Assembly: GCF_002008165.1 (NCBI RefSeq)
Contig: NZ_MRDM01000014.1
Location: forward strand, 496,001 to 560,000
DNA from: Rhizobium laguerreae
GTDB lineage: Bacteria; Pseudomonadota; Alphaproteobacteria; Rhizobiales; Rhizobiaceae
Reading direction: 5' to 3'
Length of the DNA stretch: 64,000 bases
Shown: positions 1 through 9,509 of the stretch, in pieces
How the letters are laid out: the number at the start of each line of letters is the position of its first letter
Position numbering within the stretch: the stretch's first letter is position 1
The notes under the pieces: generated by a model
Told to the model about the DNA's origin: nothing
The model's database searches: none
Seen by the model: only the letters and a program-made list of their open reading frames with translations
Made by a program: the position numbers and the translations under genes

Positions 1-989
1 TCCAGGCCGTGCTGGAAACGCGCGGCAAGCTCGGGTTCAACGCCAAATATCTGATTGAGATGGGTGAGGAGCGGATATCGCCCGGCCTGCGTGAACTCGC
101 CGTCACGCACAGGGAATTGTTCCGCGCCGACGTGCTGATCGCCTCAGACGGCCCGCGGCTCACTGCCGAACGGCCGACTATCTTCTTGGGTTCCCGCGGC
201 GCTGTCAGCTTCGATGTATTGATCGACGCGCGCAAGGGCGGGCACCACTCCGGGAACTGGGGCGGCCTACTCTCCGATCCCGCAATCCAACTCGCCCATG
301 CGCTTGCCAGCATCACCGGCCCGTCGGGCGAAATTCGCATCCCGGAATGGTGTCCGAAAGAGATCCCCGACAATGTCCGGCATGTGCTTGCCGACTGCGT
401 CCCAGAGGATGGCGACGGCGATGCGAAAATCGATCCGAACTGGGGCGAACCCGGGCTGACGCCAGCCGAAAAACTGTTTGCCTGGAGCTCCTTCGCGATC
501 CTGGCTTTCGAAGCCGGCAACCCCAAGACACCCGTCGGCGCGATCCCGCCGCGCGCCTGGGCGCGTTGCCAGCTACGCTTCGTCGTCGGAGTCGATGTGA
601 AGGATATACTGCCGGCGCTGCGACGGCACTTCGACAGTCATGGTTTTCCGCAGGTGCAAATTGCCCAGGCAGGCGACGAGATTTTCTACGCGACGCGTCT
701 CGATCCCAAGCATCCCTGGGTCGGTTGGGCGGTCGACTCGATCAGCCGCACCACCGGCAAGACGCCGGCCATCCTGCCGAACCTCGGCGCATCGCTGCCG
801 AACGACACCTTCTCCGAGACCCTGGACCTGCCGACGATCTGGGTCCCGCATTCTTATCCGGGATGCTCCCAGCATGCGCCGAACGAGCATCTTCCCCTCT
901 CCATCGCCCGCGAGGGCCTGGCATTGATGGCAGGCCTCTATTGGGATCTCGGCGAGCCCGGCGTGCCAGTCGGCCGGCAGACAATCTAG
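1..989 (+). CDS. M20-family metallopeptidase, C-terminal part (5' end outside window)
   Basis: The frame is open to the left edge (codon phase 3), so the gene begins upstream; the GTG at 9 is internal. The visible ~328 residues carry the M20 dimerisation-domain signature GGHHSGNWGG and a C-terminal catalytic-domain half ending with a histidine-containing stretch (YPGCSQHAPNEHL), where these enzymes place their last metal ligand. M20 enzymes are zinc exopeptidases or amidases that hydrolyse dipeptides and acylated amino acids in the cytosol. The N-terminal metal ligands are outside the window, so activity cannot be judged and the substrate is unknown. Confidence 0.8.
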   Translation, partial: QAVLETRGKLGFNAKYLIEMGEERISPGLRELAVTHRELFRADVLIASDGPRLTAERPTIFLGSRGAVSFDVLIDARKGGHHSGNWGGLLSDPAIQLAHALASITGPSGEIRIPEWCPKEIPDNVRHVLADCVPEDGDGDAKIDPNWGEPGLTPAEKLFAWSSFAILAFEAGNPKTPVGAIPPRAWARCQLRFVVGVDVKDILPALRRHFDSHGFPQVQIAQAGDEIFYATRLDPKHPWVGWAVDSISRTTGKTPAILPNLGASLPNDTFSETLDLPTIWVPHSYPGCSQHAPNEHLPLSIAREGLALMAGLYWDLGEPGVPVGRQTI

Positions 990-1003
990 ACGCCACCATC
1001 CAT

Positions 1004-1477
1004 TCATGCCTCCACGCCCGAACGCACGCTCTGGAAGAAGTCGACAAGCGGCCGCAACGCCTGGTCGTTGAAACGCATGTCGAGGCCCGCCCCCGTGTAC
1101 GAGGCGGCACGTTCGCTGCGGGGAAGCATCGCTGCTTCGTAGGAGGCGAGTGCTGCCTCGATATCGTCCCCGTCAGCGACGATCGCCTGCGCCAGTTCCG
1201 CGCCGTCGAGCATCGCCAGATTGGCTCCTTCGCCGGCAAAGGGCGATATCAGATGCGTGGCATCGCCGATCAGCGTGAGGCCTGGCCGGCGCCCCCAGCG
1301 GTGGCCGACTGGCAAGGCATAAAGCGGCCTTGCGATCAACGGCGCCTCGCTTCTGGCGATGAGGTCCACGCGCGAGGGATGCCAATCGCTGAAACGCTCA
1401 GTACGTCCTCGCGCAGGCCAAGATGGATTGTGCCGAATCCGCCGTGCAGCCGCTGCTACGGATGTATCGGTCAGCAA
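1004..1477 (-). pseudogene. FAD-dependent monooxygenase, 5'-truncated remnant
   Basis: The 157-residue frame contains the second FAD-binding motif of class A flavin monooxygenases (LIGDATHLISPFAGEGANLA), where GD contacts the ribityl chain, and the following C-terminal helices. Preceding text (PLIARPLYALPVGHRW) also fits the TetX-like/salicylate hydroxylase group. Family members are about 380-400 residues with an N-terminal GxGxxG Rossmann motif; that whole half is missing here, and the space upstream is occupied by the 1513-1860 gene. I read it as a decayed gene. Its 3' end converges with the M20 gene, with 14 bp between them. Confidence 0.7.
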
Positions 1478-1512
1478 TGGCGGATCACCAGGAGATCCCG
1501 GCGCGCCAGCGC

Positions 1513-1860
1513 TCAGACCTTCTCTTTCTTCCTGATTTTTTCCTTCGGTTCTACCGGTGCATCGGGCGTCGGCGCCAACAGCTTGCGCAGTGACGAGATC
1601 TTGTCCGTCACCAGTGGCCGGAACCGCGTCGCACGATAGGGCATGTCGGCCGCACCGTAACCTTCCGGCCCGTCGTCATTGCCGCGGTTGATCTCCGCGA
1701 GCTTCACCCCGATGAAGGTGCCGTCGATATAATGGGTATATTCACCCACCCAGCGGATCGTATAGATCTCGCCCTTGCGGATCAGCTGGTCGATGCTGAC
1801 ATGCTTGAATTTATCGTCGATGCAGACGACCTTCTGGCCGACATGGAAATCATAGCTCAT
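1513..1860 (-). CDS. Conserved hypothetical protein (115 aa)
   Basis: A small soluble protein starting MSYDFHVGQKVVCIDD, with a GAGAG element shortly upstream of the ATG. The N-terminal part (GQKVVCIDD...KGEIYTIRWVGEYT) looks like a small beta-barrel of the KOW/SH3 kind that occurs in phage-derived hypothetical proteins of alphaproteobacteria, and the C-terminus is lysine-rich (KEKIRKKEKV). No catalytic motif or signal peptide is visible and I do not recognise a function. It sits upstream of the monooxygenase remnant on the same strand. Confidence 0.7.
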   Translation of the reverse strand: MSYDFHVGQKVVCIDDKFKHVSIDQLIRKGEIYTIRWVGEYTHYIDGTFIGVKLAEINRGNDDGPEGYGAADMPYRATRFRPLVTDKISSLRKLLAPTPDAPVEPKEKIRKKEKV

Positions 1861-1995
1861 GGATCAAACTCTCGAAACGCAATCGGCTCGCCGACCTATA
1901 GCGCGCCCTGCGGCAGGGATGAACCGTTTTTTAGCAGCCGAGCCCGATGCTGCGACATCAGCCGCACCCGCGCCGCATGGCTTAGGCGATATGCA

Positions 1996-3306
1996 TCAGT
2001 CGCAATAGGCCTTGCCGCTCTTGCGGGAGCGAAGATCGAAGTGGAAGTGGTTCCAGTGCTCCGGGTTGCTGCCGGGGCCGAGCACGGTGTTGAAATAGCT
2101 GCAGCTGTCGGTGCGCACCGCCTTCAAAAGCCGCCCTTCGCGCAGCGAGAACAGGCCCTTCTTGCGCACGTCGATCTCATGGCCGTTCTTCAGCACGAAC
2201 TTGCCGACGTCGATGGCGTTGCCGCGGGCGTGTTCCGACATCGGATTGTATTTCTGCCGGCTGTTGTTCATGCGCCGGCAGGAATAGCCGCCGAGCGGCT
2301 GGATCGTCTTGATGCCGGACCAGTAACGATAGCGGGCGGACGGCGCCAGTTCGTTCTTCACCCATTTGGCGAAGGCAAGCGTCACCTGGCAGTTCAGCGT
2401 CACGGCGGGGCGGACGCCGATATTGCCGGAAAGTCCCTTCAGCGACACCGGATAGGGTACCTGGCAGGCCGGCCCGTTCGAGATCGGCGGCTTGTTGTCG
2501 AAGAGTACGCCCATGCGTTTCAGCTCACGCCGGCAGGCAAGCTCGGAGGACGGCATGACGCTGGGATCGACGGGTGCTGCCGGTTCGCTCATCATCGGAT
2601 TGTTCGGCCGCAGCATCGCGACCTCTTCGCTCTCGTCCTCTTCGGGAACACGGGTCGGCGCCACCACAGGGCTGCCGTCGTTCCAGGCGGGCGCCCGGCT
2701 CATCTGTGCCTCGGCCGCCGGCTGCGGCATTGGCTGCTGCGGGGGCTGGCGCATGGGCTGGTTGAGCTGCGTCGGGTTATCGGTGCCGATGCCGTCGACA
2801 ACCGGCTCGGTGGCGTTGCCCTCGGCGATCTGTTGCTGTTGTTCCTGCGCCAGTCCGACGACTGGCTCCGCCCCGAGATCGTCATCCATGTTGACGCCGC
2901 CCGACGGGATCGCAAGCACCTGCGTGCCGCCCCAGTTGCCGCTCGGTTGGCCTGCCGCCAGCGCCTCGTCGCTGTCGATCATCGGCAACCTACCCCCCTG
3001 CGCCGGTGCGGCCGGCGCCGCCTGACCGGTGCCGGCAAGATTTGGCGTATCGAGATAATCGACCGAGCCCTGGCTAGTGCCGACGGGCGCACTGGAAACC
3101 GGATAGGAGGCCTGGCTCTCCACCGGCGCCATGCGCACGGCAGGGGCCAAGCGCGCTGCCCCCCGCGACGGCGAGATCGAGCTGACCCTGGTGCCGTTGT
3201 CGACATTGGCTGGCGGCACCAGCCCGTCGCTGATCGAACAGGTCGTCAGCGCCGCCGAAAGCAGCAAGGGCAAAAGGGATCGCCGTGGAAAGGAAACAAA
3301 CGCCAT
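1996..3306 (-). CDS. Extensin-like family protein, exported
   Basis: 436 residues. The N-terminus has an export signal (RRSLLPLLLSAALTTCS) with a cysteine in lipobox position but Thr at -1, so lipidation is uncertain. Residues ~30-240 are a low-complexity Pro/Gln/Ala-rich linker. The last ~180 residues match the extensin-like C-terminal domain: conserved cysteines (ELACRREL, LNCQV, YSCRR, DSCSYF, AYCD) and the two metal-site-like motifs SEHARGNAIDVG and HWNHFHFDL, which resemble the D-Ala-D-Ala carboxypeptidase/peptidase M15 fold. A periplasmic envelope or peptidoglycan role is plausible. ATG at 3306; its ribosome site is weak. Confidence 0.85.
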   Translation of the reverse strand: MAFVSFPRRSLLPLLLSAALTTCSISDGLVPPANVDNGTRVSSISPSRGAARLAPAVRMAPVESQASYPVSSAPVGTSQGSVDYLDTPNLAGTGQAAPAAPAQGGRLPMIDSDEALAAGQPSGNWGGTQVLAIPSGGVNMDDDLGAEPVVGLAQEQQQQIAEGNATEPVVDGIGTDNPTQLNQPMRQPPQQPMPQPAAEAQMSRAPAWNDGSPVVAPTRVPEEDESEEVAMLRPNNPMMSEPAAPVDPSVMPSSELACRRELKRMGVLFDNKPPISNGPACQVPYPVSLKGLSGNIGVRPAVTLNCQVTLAFAKWVKNELAPSARYRYWSGIKTIQPLGGYSCRRMNNSRQKYNPMSEHARGNAIDVGKFVLKNGHEIDVRKKGLFSLREGRLLKAVRTDSCSYFNTVLGPGSNPEHWNHFHFDLRSRKSGKAYCD

Positions 3307-3420
3307 ACTCTTATCGCTTCCGCAGGCTGGCTGGGCAGTGACCGAAAAAACTCACTCCAATTTTAATTAAAAACGGTGAATGAAAACTTACCGGCACAAT
3401 CTGCACGCGACGGAAATGAA

Positions 3421-3442
3421 AAAGGCCGGTTTCCCGGCCTTT
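3421..3442 (-). terminator. Rho-independent terminator of the chemoreceptor gene
   Basis: A perfect 9-bp stem (AAAGGCCGG / CCGGCCTTT) with a 4-nt loop lies 15 bp past the end of the chemoreceptor gene. Read on the minus strand it is followed by a T-rich tract (CCTTTTTCATTTC), the usual intrinsic-terminator form. Confidence 0.85.
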
Positions 3443-3457
3443 GTTCAGTGGCTTAAC

Positions 3458-5278
3458 TCACGCTGCCCGTGTGTATCTGGCCCCGGCTCTTTGCTCCGCC
3501 CCGCGCAGGCGAAAATTCGAAAGCAGCGTCTTCAGCTGGGTGCTCTCGTCGGCGAGCGTGCGGCTTGCCGCCGTCGTCTCCTCCACCATCGCGGCATTCT
3601 GCTGCGTCATCTGGTCCATGTGATTGACGGAACCGTTGATCTCGTTCAACCCGGTCGACTGCTCGCGCGCCGCCGTCGCGATCGATGCGACGTGATCGTT
3701 GACCTGGTTGACCAGTGCCTCGATTTCCAGCAGCGCCTCGCCCGTCGAGCGCACCAGCGCCACCCCGCCCTGGACCTCAGTCGCTGACCGGCTGATCAGT
3801 TCCTTGATCTCCTTGGCCGCGTTGGCGGAGCGCTGGGCAAGTTCACGCACTTCCTGGGCGACGACGGCAAAGCCGCGGCCCGCCTCGCCCGCCCGCGCAG
3901 CCTCGACGCCGGCATTCAGCGCGAGCAGGTTCGTCTGGAAGGCGATTTCGTCGATGACCGAGATGATCTGACCGATGCGGTTGGACGAATCCTCAATCCG
4001 GCCCATCGCCGTCACCGCATTGCGGACGATCTCGCCGGATTTTCCGGCACTCGCCTTGGTCTCGGCCACCATCTCGCGTGCCTCGTTCGCCCGTTCGGAT
4101 GCGGTCTTGACCGTCGCGGTGATCTCGTCGAGCGCTGCCGCCGTTTCTTCGAGTGCAGCTGCCTGCTGTTCCGTGCGCTTCGACAAATTACCCGTCGCTT
4201 CGCTGATATCGGACGCGCTGTCGTTGACGACGCGGCTCGATTCGGCGATCGCATGGATGACGCCGTTCAGCGCGTCGACGGCGGCGTTGAAATCGCCCCT
4301 CAGCTTTGCGTAATCCTCGCCGATATCGCCGATCGCAACCGTCAGGTCACCGCCCGCAAGCTTCTCCAGGCCGACGCCAAGCGCCTGCATCGCGCGGTTC
4401 TGCCGTTCGGAGGCGGAACGCAGGCTTGCCTCGTTGCCGCGGCGCTCTTCCTCGATCTGCTGCTGTCTTTCGTCTTCCCGCCCGCGCAGCGCGCTACGCT
4501 CGTCGACGGAATCGCGCAGCACCAGCAGCGCCTTGGCCATCTGGCCAATCTCGTCGCGACGGTCGCTGCCTGATATCTCCACCGATGCTTCTTCGGCCGC
4601 AATCGCGTTCATCGCCGCCTTCAGCCGCGCGATCGGCGCCGTCACGCTGCGCACGATGGCAAAGGCGATCGCGATCGTCGCCGCAGCGCCGATCAGGCAG
4701 GCCATCGTGGCCCAGAGCAAATTCTGGCGATAAAGCGCGGCAAGGTCGTCGGCATAGACGCCGGTGCCGACGATCCAGCCCCAGGGCTCGAAACCGGCGA
4801 CATAGGAGTATTTCAGCACTGGCTCATCGGCGCCCGGCTTCGGCCAGAGATAGTCGACGAAACCCTTGCCGTCCTTCTTCACCTTGTTGACGAACTCGAT
4901 GAACAGGAATTTGCCGGTCGGGTCCTTCATCTGCGAGATATCGGTACCATCAAGCGCCGGCTTGATCGGGTGCATCACCATTTTGGGATGCATGTCGTTG
5001 ATCCAGAAATAGCCGTCGGCGCCGTAGCGCATCGCGCCGATCACGTCCTTGGCGGCCGCCTGCGCCTGCTCGCGGGTCATCGTGCCCGCCTGCTCCATCT
5101 TATAATATTTTTCGAAGATGCCGAGCGCCGTCGCATCCAACTGCGCCAGCCCTGCCTTCCGCTCGTCTTCCAGCTCGGAGTAAGAATAGTTCAGAAAGAA
5201 GACCATCGTCGCCGCGAGTACGGCAAGCGTGAAGCCAACGAGACAATAAAGACGGGTGGAAATCTTGACGTTGCGCAT
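3458..5278 (-). CDS. Methyl-accepting chemotaxis protein with periplasmic Cache domain
   Basis: About 606 residues from the ATG at 5278 (MRNVKISTRL), chosen because the first membrane helix follows at once; a further in-frame ATG lies 39 bp upstream. Order: TM1 (~10-30), a single Cache domain (~40-185; GADGYFWINDMHPKMVMHP and PWGWIVGTGVY are typical sCache_2 text), TM2 (~195-215), HAMP, a second linker, then the methyl-accepting signalling domain with the hairpin-tip sequence (IDEIAFQTNLLALNAGVEAA). It would sense a small ligand in the periplasm and control CheA through CheW. There is no CheR-tethering pentapeptide at the C-terminus. Monocistronic, with its own terminator. Confidence 0.93.
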   Translation of the reverse strand: MRNVKISTRLYCLVGFTLAVLAATMVFFLNYSYSELEDERKAGLAQLDATALGIFEKYYKMEQAGTMTREQAQAAAKDVIGAMRYGADGYFWINDMHPKMVMHPIKPALDGTDISQMKDPTGKFLFIEFVNKVKKDGKGFVDYLWPKPGADEPVLKYSYVAGFEPWGWIVGTGVYADDLAALYRQNLLWATMACLIGAAATIAIAFAIVRSVTAPIARLKAAMNAIAAEEASVEISGSDRRDEIGQMAKALLVLRDSVDERSALRGREDERQQQIEEERRGNEASLRSASERQNRAMQALGVGLEKLAGGDLTVAIGDIGEDYAKLRGDFNAAVDALNGVIHAIAESSRVVNDSASDISEATGNLSKRTEQQAAALEETAAALDEITATVKTASERANEAREMVAETKASAGKSGEIVRNAVTAMGRIEDSSNRIGQIISVIDEIAFQTNLLALNAGVEAARAGEAGRGFAVVAQEVRELAQRSANAAKEIKELISRSATEVQGGVALVRSTGEALLEIEALVNQVNDHVASIATAAREQSTGLNEINGSVNHMDQMTQQNAAMVEETTAASRTLADESTQLKTLLSNFRLRGAEQRAGARYTRAA

Positions 5279-5568
5279 GAGGTTCCCAGCGATTCTTATA
5301 GGTGAAATCAATCGCATCCTGAATTGCCGGAATTACTGGAGCGTAAAGCTTAATTAGAAAATAATTAAATAACGTAAGGTAAGACAGCGGTTGCGAAACT
5401 CAACACATTGAAACCAATCGACATTTCAATCGGCAACGGCAGCAACATTTTTCCCGTCGGCCGCCTGCAGCGCTTTGACCTAGGCGTCTTTTACAGCCCA
5501 CGGCCTTTGCACTAGGGTGCTTTGCAGTGAATCGCCGGCCCGACGCCGCACGAGATTGGAGAAGACTT

Positions 5569-5955
5569 ATGACCGATGCCGCGAAGCCAAGAGGCGAACT
5601 GACGCTCAGGACGCTTGCCATGCCCGGCGACGCCAATCCGGCTGGCGATATCTTCGGCGGCTGGGTTATGGCGCAGATGGACCTTGCCTCCGGCATCCGT
5701 GCGGCCGAGCGCGCCAAGGGCCGCGTTGTTACTGCCGCGGTCAAGGAGATGGCCTTCCAGCTGCCGGTCAAGATCGGCGACACGTTGTCTGTCTATACCG
5801 ATATCGACCGTGTCGGCCGTACCTCGATCACGCTCTGCGTCGAAGCCTGGGCGCACCGCGCACGTTACGCCAAGATGGAAAAGGTCACGGCTGGCACCTT
5901 CATCATGGTGGCGCTCGACGAAGAGGGCAAACCGAAGCAAGTCCCCGAGGAGTGA
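5569..5955 (+). CDS. Acyl-CoA thioesterase, YciA-like hotdog fold
   Basis: 128 residues from the ATG at 5569 (MTDAAKPRGE), preceded by GGAGAAG at the right distance; an upstream GTG in the same frame is less likely. The hotdog signature is clear: LAMPGDANPAGDIFGGWVMAQMD, with the Asn-Pro and Asp positions used by YciA-type enzymes, and the later VTAAVKEMAFQLPV strand. The enzyme hydrolyses acyl-CoA to free acid and CoA in the cytosol; the length is normal for the family. The next gene starts 20 bp after its stop, so the two are probably co-transcribed. Confidence 0.9.
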   Translation: MTDAAKPRGELTLRTLAMPGDANPAGDIFGGWVMAQMDLASGIRAAERAKGRVVTAAVKEMAFQLPVKIGDTLSVYTDIDRVGRTSITLCVEAWAHRARYAKMEKVTAGTFIMVALDEEGKPKQVPEE

Positions 5956-5974
5956 CAGCCTGAGGATCGACAGC

Positions 5975-6562
5975 ATGGAAACGGTCAGCTCGCCGGAGGT
6001 CTTCCTTCACATCAAGGTGGTGATGGGCATGGTCATCAGCCTTTCACTTGCGAGAGTGCTCACCGGCCTTGCCGGCATCGTCCAGCATCCCGCCAAGGCC
6101 AAGGTCTATCCCATCCATCTCGGCTGGGCGCTGTCGATGTTCCTGTTCATCATCCATATCTGGTGGTGGGAATATCGCCTGCAGGCCGTGCCTTCGATCG
6201 GCTTCGGCATCTATCTCTTCCTCGTCTGCTTCTGTAGCCTGTTCTTCCTGCTCTGCGCCCTGCTCTTTCCTGCCTCGCTCGACGAATATGGCGGCTACGA
6301 GGAATATTTCGTTTCCCGACGCAAATGGTTCTTCGGCATCCTCGGCCTCACCTACGCCGTCGATATTCTCGACACGACAATCAAGGGCCATGAGCGCATC
6401 CTCTCGCTCGGCTGGGAATACCCGGCCCGCAACATCGTCTACATCCTCCTCTGCGCCATCGCCGCCTGGACCCCCAACCGCCGCTTCCACACCGCCTTCA
6501 TCATCGTCAACCTGGTCTATCAGATCAGTTTCATCTTCCGGCTTTATGATGTGTTGGGGTGA
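5975..6562 (+). CDS. Membrane protein of unknown function
   Basis: 195 residues from the ATG at 5975 (METVSSPEVF), with a GAGG element upstream. Five to six hydrophobic helices are visible, for example MGMVISLSLARVLTGLAGIV, LSMFLFIIHIWWW, FGIYLFLVCFCSLFFLLCALLF, a segment near FFGILGLTYAV, and NIVYILLCAIAAW. No transporter or enzyme motif is recognised. It follows the thioesterase gene closely and is followed directly by a dispersed repeat that begins at its stop codon. Confidence 0.8.
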   Translation: METVSSPEVFLHIKVVMGMVISLSLARVLTGLAGIVQHPAKAKVYPIHLGWALSMFLFIIHIWWWEYRLQAVPSIGFGIYLFLVCFCSLFFLLCALLFPASLDEYGGYEEYFVSRRKWFFGILGLTYAVDILDTTIKGHERILSLGWEYPARNIVYILLCAIAAWTPNRRFHTAFIIVNLVYQISFIFRLYDVLG

Positions 6563-6651
6563 GACGCGGTTCCGCGAAGCGGGAGCAATCGATCCAGTGA
6601 ATCGATTGCAACGTCGAACGCCCTGAGCCAGGCGAAGGGCCGGGTAGCGGC
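6559..6651 (+). repeat. Dispersed ~92-bp intergenic element, copy 1
   Basis: Nearly the same sequence occurs at 61078-61169. The shared core contains the self-complementary ATCGATCCAGTGAATCGAT and the stretch GCCCTGAGCCA followed by GCGAAGGGCCGGG. Both copies begin at or just after a stop codon, as expected of rhizobial intergenic mosaic-type elements. Confidence 0.85.
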
Positions 6652-6726
6652 AAGCTCCCTGGCTAGCCAAGAGACGACCTTATTCTTGCCCTTCGCTTAC
6701 GCTTCGTGCATTCGCGGCTCCGCCGC

Positions 6727-7899
6727 TCACCCCCTCAAAAACTGCGATCCCTTGTCGAACCCCAGCCCCGGGAAGATCTTCCCCGTCAAATCATCGGCAG
6801 ACACATCGAACTGCCGGTAGAGCATAGCCGCGGCAAGCTCGCGCACGTCGGCGGTCGGCATCAGGTCGCGGTCGTCGAGCAGCTGACCGTCGCCGATGCC
6901 CGGCCAACGGCCGAGGATGCGACCGCCGTTGATGGCGCCGCCTGATAGCAGCGCGCAGCCGCCGGTGCCGTGGTCGGTGCCGGCTGAGCCATTCTGGCGC
7001 ACGGTGCGGCCGAACTCGGTCATGGCAAGCACCACCGTCTTTGCCCAGATCTCGGGCCCGAGCGTGGTCTTCAACATATTGATCGCCTGCGAAAGGTCCT
7101 GCACCGGTCGTTTGAACTGGCCGGCCTGGCCAATATGCGTGTCCCAGCCTGATATCGAGAAGCTGGCGATGCGGTAATCGCCCTTCAGCATGTTGCCGGC
7201 GAGCGCTGCCACATCGGCGATCTTTGCGCCGCGCTGGCCCTCCGGCTCGACCATCATCGAGGCGCTATTGGCCCGTGTCGCCTCGGCCATCGCCTCTGCG
7301 AACGGCGGATCGCCGGCATAGAGCCGCGCCAGGAACTGCATCTCGTCGCGCGCCGGCGCCAGATTTGAATCCGACGCCCAGACGTCGACATTGTTCGGTC
7401 CGGAGAGGATCAGCTCCGTCGAGGTGTTGATGTCGATTGCCTTGCGCGCATCCGAGCGCGGAATGACGGCGAGCGCCCGGTTCAGCCATCCGGTCTTTTC
7501 CTCGGCGACATGTTCGCCGCCGGATTCCAGCATGTCCTGCCCGTCGAAATGGCTGCGCTGGTCGCGATAGGGCGTCGACACGGCATGCACGAAGGCGAGC
7601 TCGCGGCTCTTCCAGAGCGGCAGCAGCTCGGCGGCCACCGGATTGAGGCCGAAATGCCCGTCGAGATCGAGAAGCCCGGTATCGGGCGTCAGCGCCAGTG
7701 TCGGCCTGAGCGCCGCAAAGCCGGCATCGCCATAGGGCTGCACCAGATCCAGCCCGTCCATCGCGCCGCGCAGCACGATGGTGACGAAACGGTTGTCCCC
7801 CGGCATCGCCGCGAAAGTGACAGGCGTAAAGATGGGGGCGGCGGCGAGACAGCAGGCCGACGTCAGGAAGCCGCGGCGGGAAAGCGAGATCTGGTTCAT
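6727..7899 (-). CDS. DUF1501 family protein, Tat-exported
   Basis: 390 residues starting MNQISLSRRGFLTSACC, a Tat signal with twin arginines at residues 8-9, then a hydrophobic Ala-rich stretch. The body matches DUF1501, a family of the alkaline-phosphatase/sulfatase superfamily: LRGAMDGLDLVQPYGD, DGQDMLESGG, WLNRALAVIP, FSISGWDTHIGQAGQF and TEFGRTVRQNGSAGTDHGTGG with its DHG metal-ligand pattern. It is probably a periplasmic protein. Its partner, the DUF1800 gene, ends 11 bp upstream of it, and the two families regularly occur as a pair. The substrate is not known. Confidence 0.9.
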   Translation of the reverse strand: MNQISLSRRGFLTSACCLAAAPIFTPVTFAAMPGDNRFVTIVLRGAMDGLDLVQPYGDAGFAALRPTLALTPDTGLLDLDGHFGLNPVAAELLPLWKSRELAFVHAVSTPYRDQRSHFDGQDMLESGGEHVAEEKTGWLNRALAVIPRSDARKAIDINTSTELILSGPNNVDVWASDSNLAPARDEMQFLARLYAGDPPFAEAMAEATRANSASMMVEPEGQRGAKIADVAALAGNMLKGDYRIASFSISGWDTHIGQAGQFKRPVQDLSQAINMLKTTLGPEIWAKTVVLAMTEFGRTVRQNGSAGTDHGTGGCALLSGGAINGGRILGRWPGIGDGQLLDDRDLMPTADVRELAAAMLYRQFDVSADDLTGKIFPGLGFDKGSQFLRG

Positions 7900-7910
7900 G
7901 ACAGAGGCTC

Positions 7911-9422
7911 CTATCGGCGATTGAATTCGGGCGATGCCAGCACCAGCGTCAGCCCGCTGACCTTGTTCGGCGCCTGCGACACCACGCGGATCGTCTCGTC
8001 GCGGGCGGCATCGGCAAGCGTCGATTTCAGGAATTCGCGCGGATCCTCGTCCCGGCCGAACTGGGCCGCGGCCCGCCTTGCCCAGGCCAGCCGCTCGGCA
8101 AGCTGGCTGCCGGTGATCCAGGCGGAAAAGCCTTCCTCGAAACCGGCCGGGCTCGGCGGCAGCCAGGTCGGTTGTCCCATACGCCTGAGCGCGCCCTGCC
8201 CCAGCGCCCTCGCCGTCCGGAACGCCTTGAGGCGCTTGCCCCTCGCCTCGCCGGCAGGATCCGTCGGCACCGGCGATCCTGCCATGCCGGGCGTGTTCGC
8301 CGCCATGTCACCCTCGTCCGTGCCCTGCTGGTTGGCCGCCAGGAAGCTGCCGACAACGCCGTTGACCGGCCCCGCATTCAGCGCCCTCAGGCCGGCGACG
8401 ATATAATCGAAGGGCTGGCGCGCCTTGGCGCCCTCGTCGCGCCAGGCGGCGGGATGATCGAGCATGGCTGTGTAGACGGCAGTCAGATCGCCATCCGTCT
8501 TCTTCCAGGCCTCGGCCATATTGGACACCATGCCCTCGTCAGGCTGGTCGGCGATGAAATGCACCGCGAGCTTGCGGCTGATATGCGCCGCTGTCTTTGG
8601 GTGGACGGCGAGATCGTCGAGCATGTCGAGATAATCGTCGCGCGAACGCCGGCGCCCGCCATAGCTGACGCCGAGCACCTCATGTGCGCCGGGCTCCGAA
8701 ATATTCGGCCGGAACGCGATGTCCATCTCCTTGCGGTCGATGGTGAGCCCCGTCAGCACCATGGCCGCCGCCGTGACATCCGCCTGGCTATAGCCGCTGC
8801 CGGCGCCAAGCGTGTGCAGCTCCAGTAGTTCGCGACCGAGATTTTCGTTCAGCCCTTTGTTGCGCTTCATGCCGCCGGCCGAATCCGGCCCAAGCGAATC
8901 CGCCTGGTCGAGATAGATCAGCATGGCCGGATGGGCGGTGGCGCTGCGCAGGAGATCGCCGAACTTGCCTGATATGAATGGCCGGATCGCCTCGGCCTCG
9001 TAGAGCGGCACGATGAGGCGCATCGGCAGGCTCTTGTTGGCGCTGGTGGAGAAATGGTCAGTCCAGAAGGTCGAAAGCCTCTCGTAGAAGCCGTACGGCG
9101 ATAGCACCGCCTGCATCAGCCGTAGGTTCGCATCATGCTGGAACTGCTGCTGCACTTGCTGTTGCACGCCCTTGCGCATCTCGCGCTGCGTCGTATCGTC
9201 GGTCACCGTCTTGGCGTCCTGCCGGATCTGCTTCAACTGCGCCTGCAGGCTGAGAATTGCCTGGTGGCGCATGTCGGGCCCGCCGAGGGGAAAATCCGGC
9301 GTTGCAGCCACGCCCTCGGCGATTTGGCCGATCAGCTCATCCTTGCTCTGCGGCGGCGCCTCGCCCGGCCGCAAGCCATAACCGAAGCGGATCGCCGCCA
9401 TCGTCGGGAAAGAGAGGCTCAT
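7911..9422 (-). CDS. DUF1800 domain-containing protein
   Basis: 503 residues, starting MSLSFPTMAAIRFGYGLRPG. Family hallmarks are seen in order: the early RFGYG motif, an ATG-proximal helical region rich in Gln (VQQQVQQQF), YGFYERLSTFWTDHFSTSANK, NKGLNENLGRELLELHTLGAG, and PFDYIVAGLRALNAG near the C-terminus. It is the first gene of the operon with the DUF1501 gene, with 11 bp between them. No signal peptide is obvious. These pairs are common in proteobacteria but their reaction is unknown. Confidence 0.9.
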   Translation of the reverse strand: MSLSFPTMAAIRFGYGLRPGEAPPQSKDELIGQIAEGVAATPDFPLGGPDMRHQAILSLQAQLKQIRQDAKTVTDDTTQREMRKGVQQQVQQQFQHDANLRLMQAVLSPYGFYERLSTFWTDHFSTSANKSLPMRLIVPLYEAEAIRPFISGKFGDLLRSATAHPAMLIYLDQADSLGPDSAGGMKRNKGLNENLGRELLELHTLGAGSGYSQADVTAAAMVLTGLTIDRKEMDIAFRPNISEPGAHEVLGVSYGGRRRSRDDYLDMLDDLAVHPKTAAHISRKLAVHFIADQPDEGMVSNMAEAWKKTDGDLTAVYTAMLDHPAAWRDEGAKARQPFDYIVAGLRALNAGPVNGVVGSFLAANQQGTDEGDMAANTPGMAGSPVPTDPAGEARGKRLKAFRTARALGQGALRRMGQPTWLPPSPAGFEEGFSAWITGSQLAERLAWARRAAAQFGRDEDPREFLKSTLADAARDETIRVVSQAPNKVSGLTLVLASPEFNRR

Positions 9423-9509
9423 GGCCGGTCACCTCCTGATCACTGCTAAGCAATCCCAGCAAAAGTGCGTCGCGGTTTTGCGTCCGGAATTGCGCAAACA
9501 AAAAGTCAG

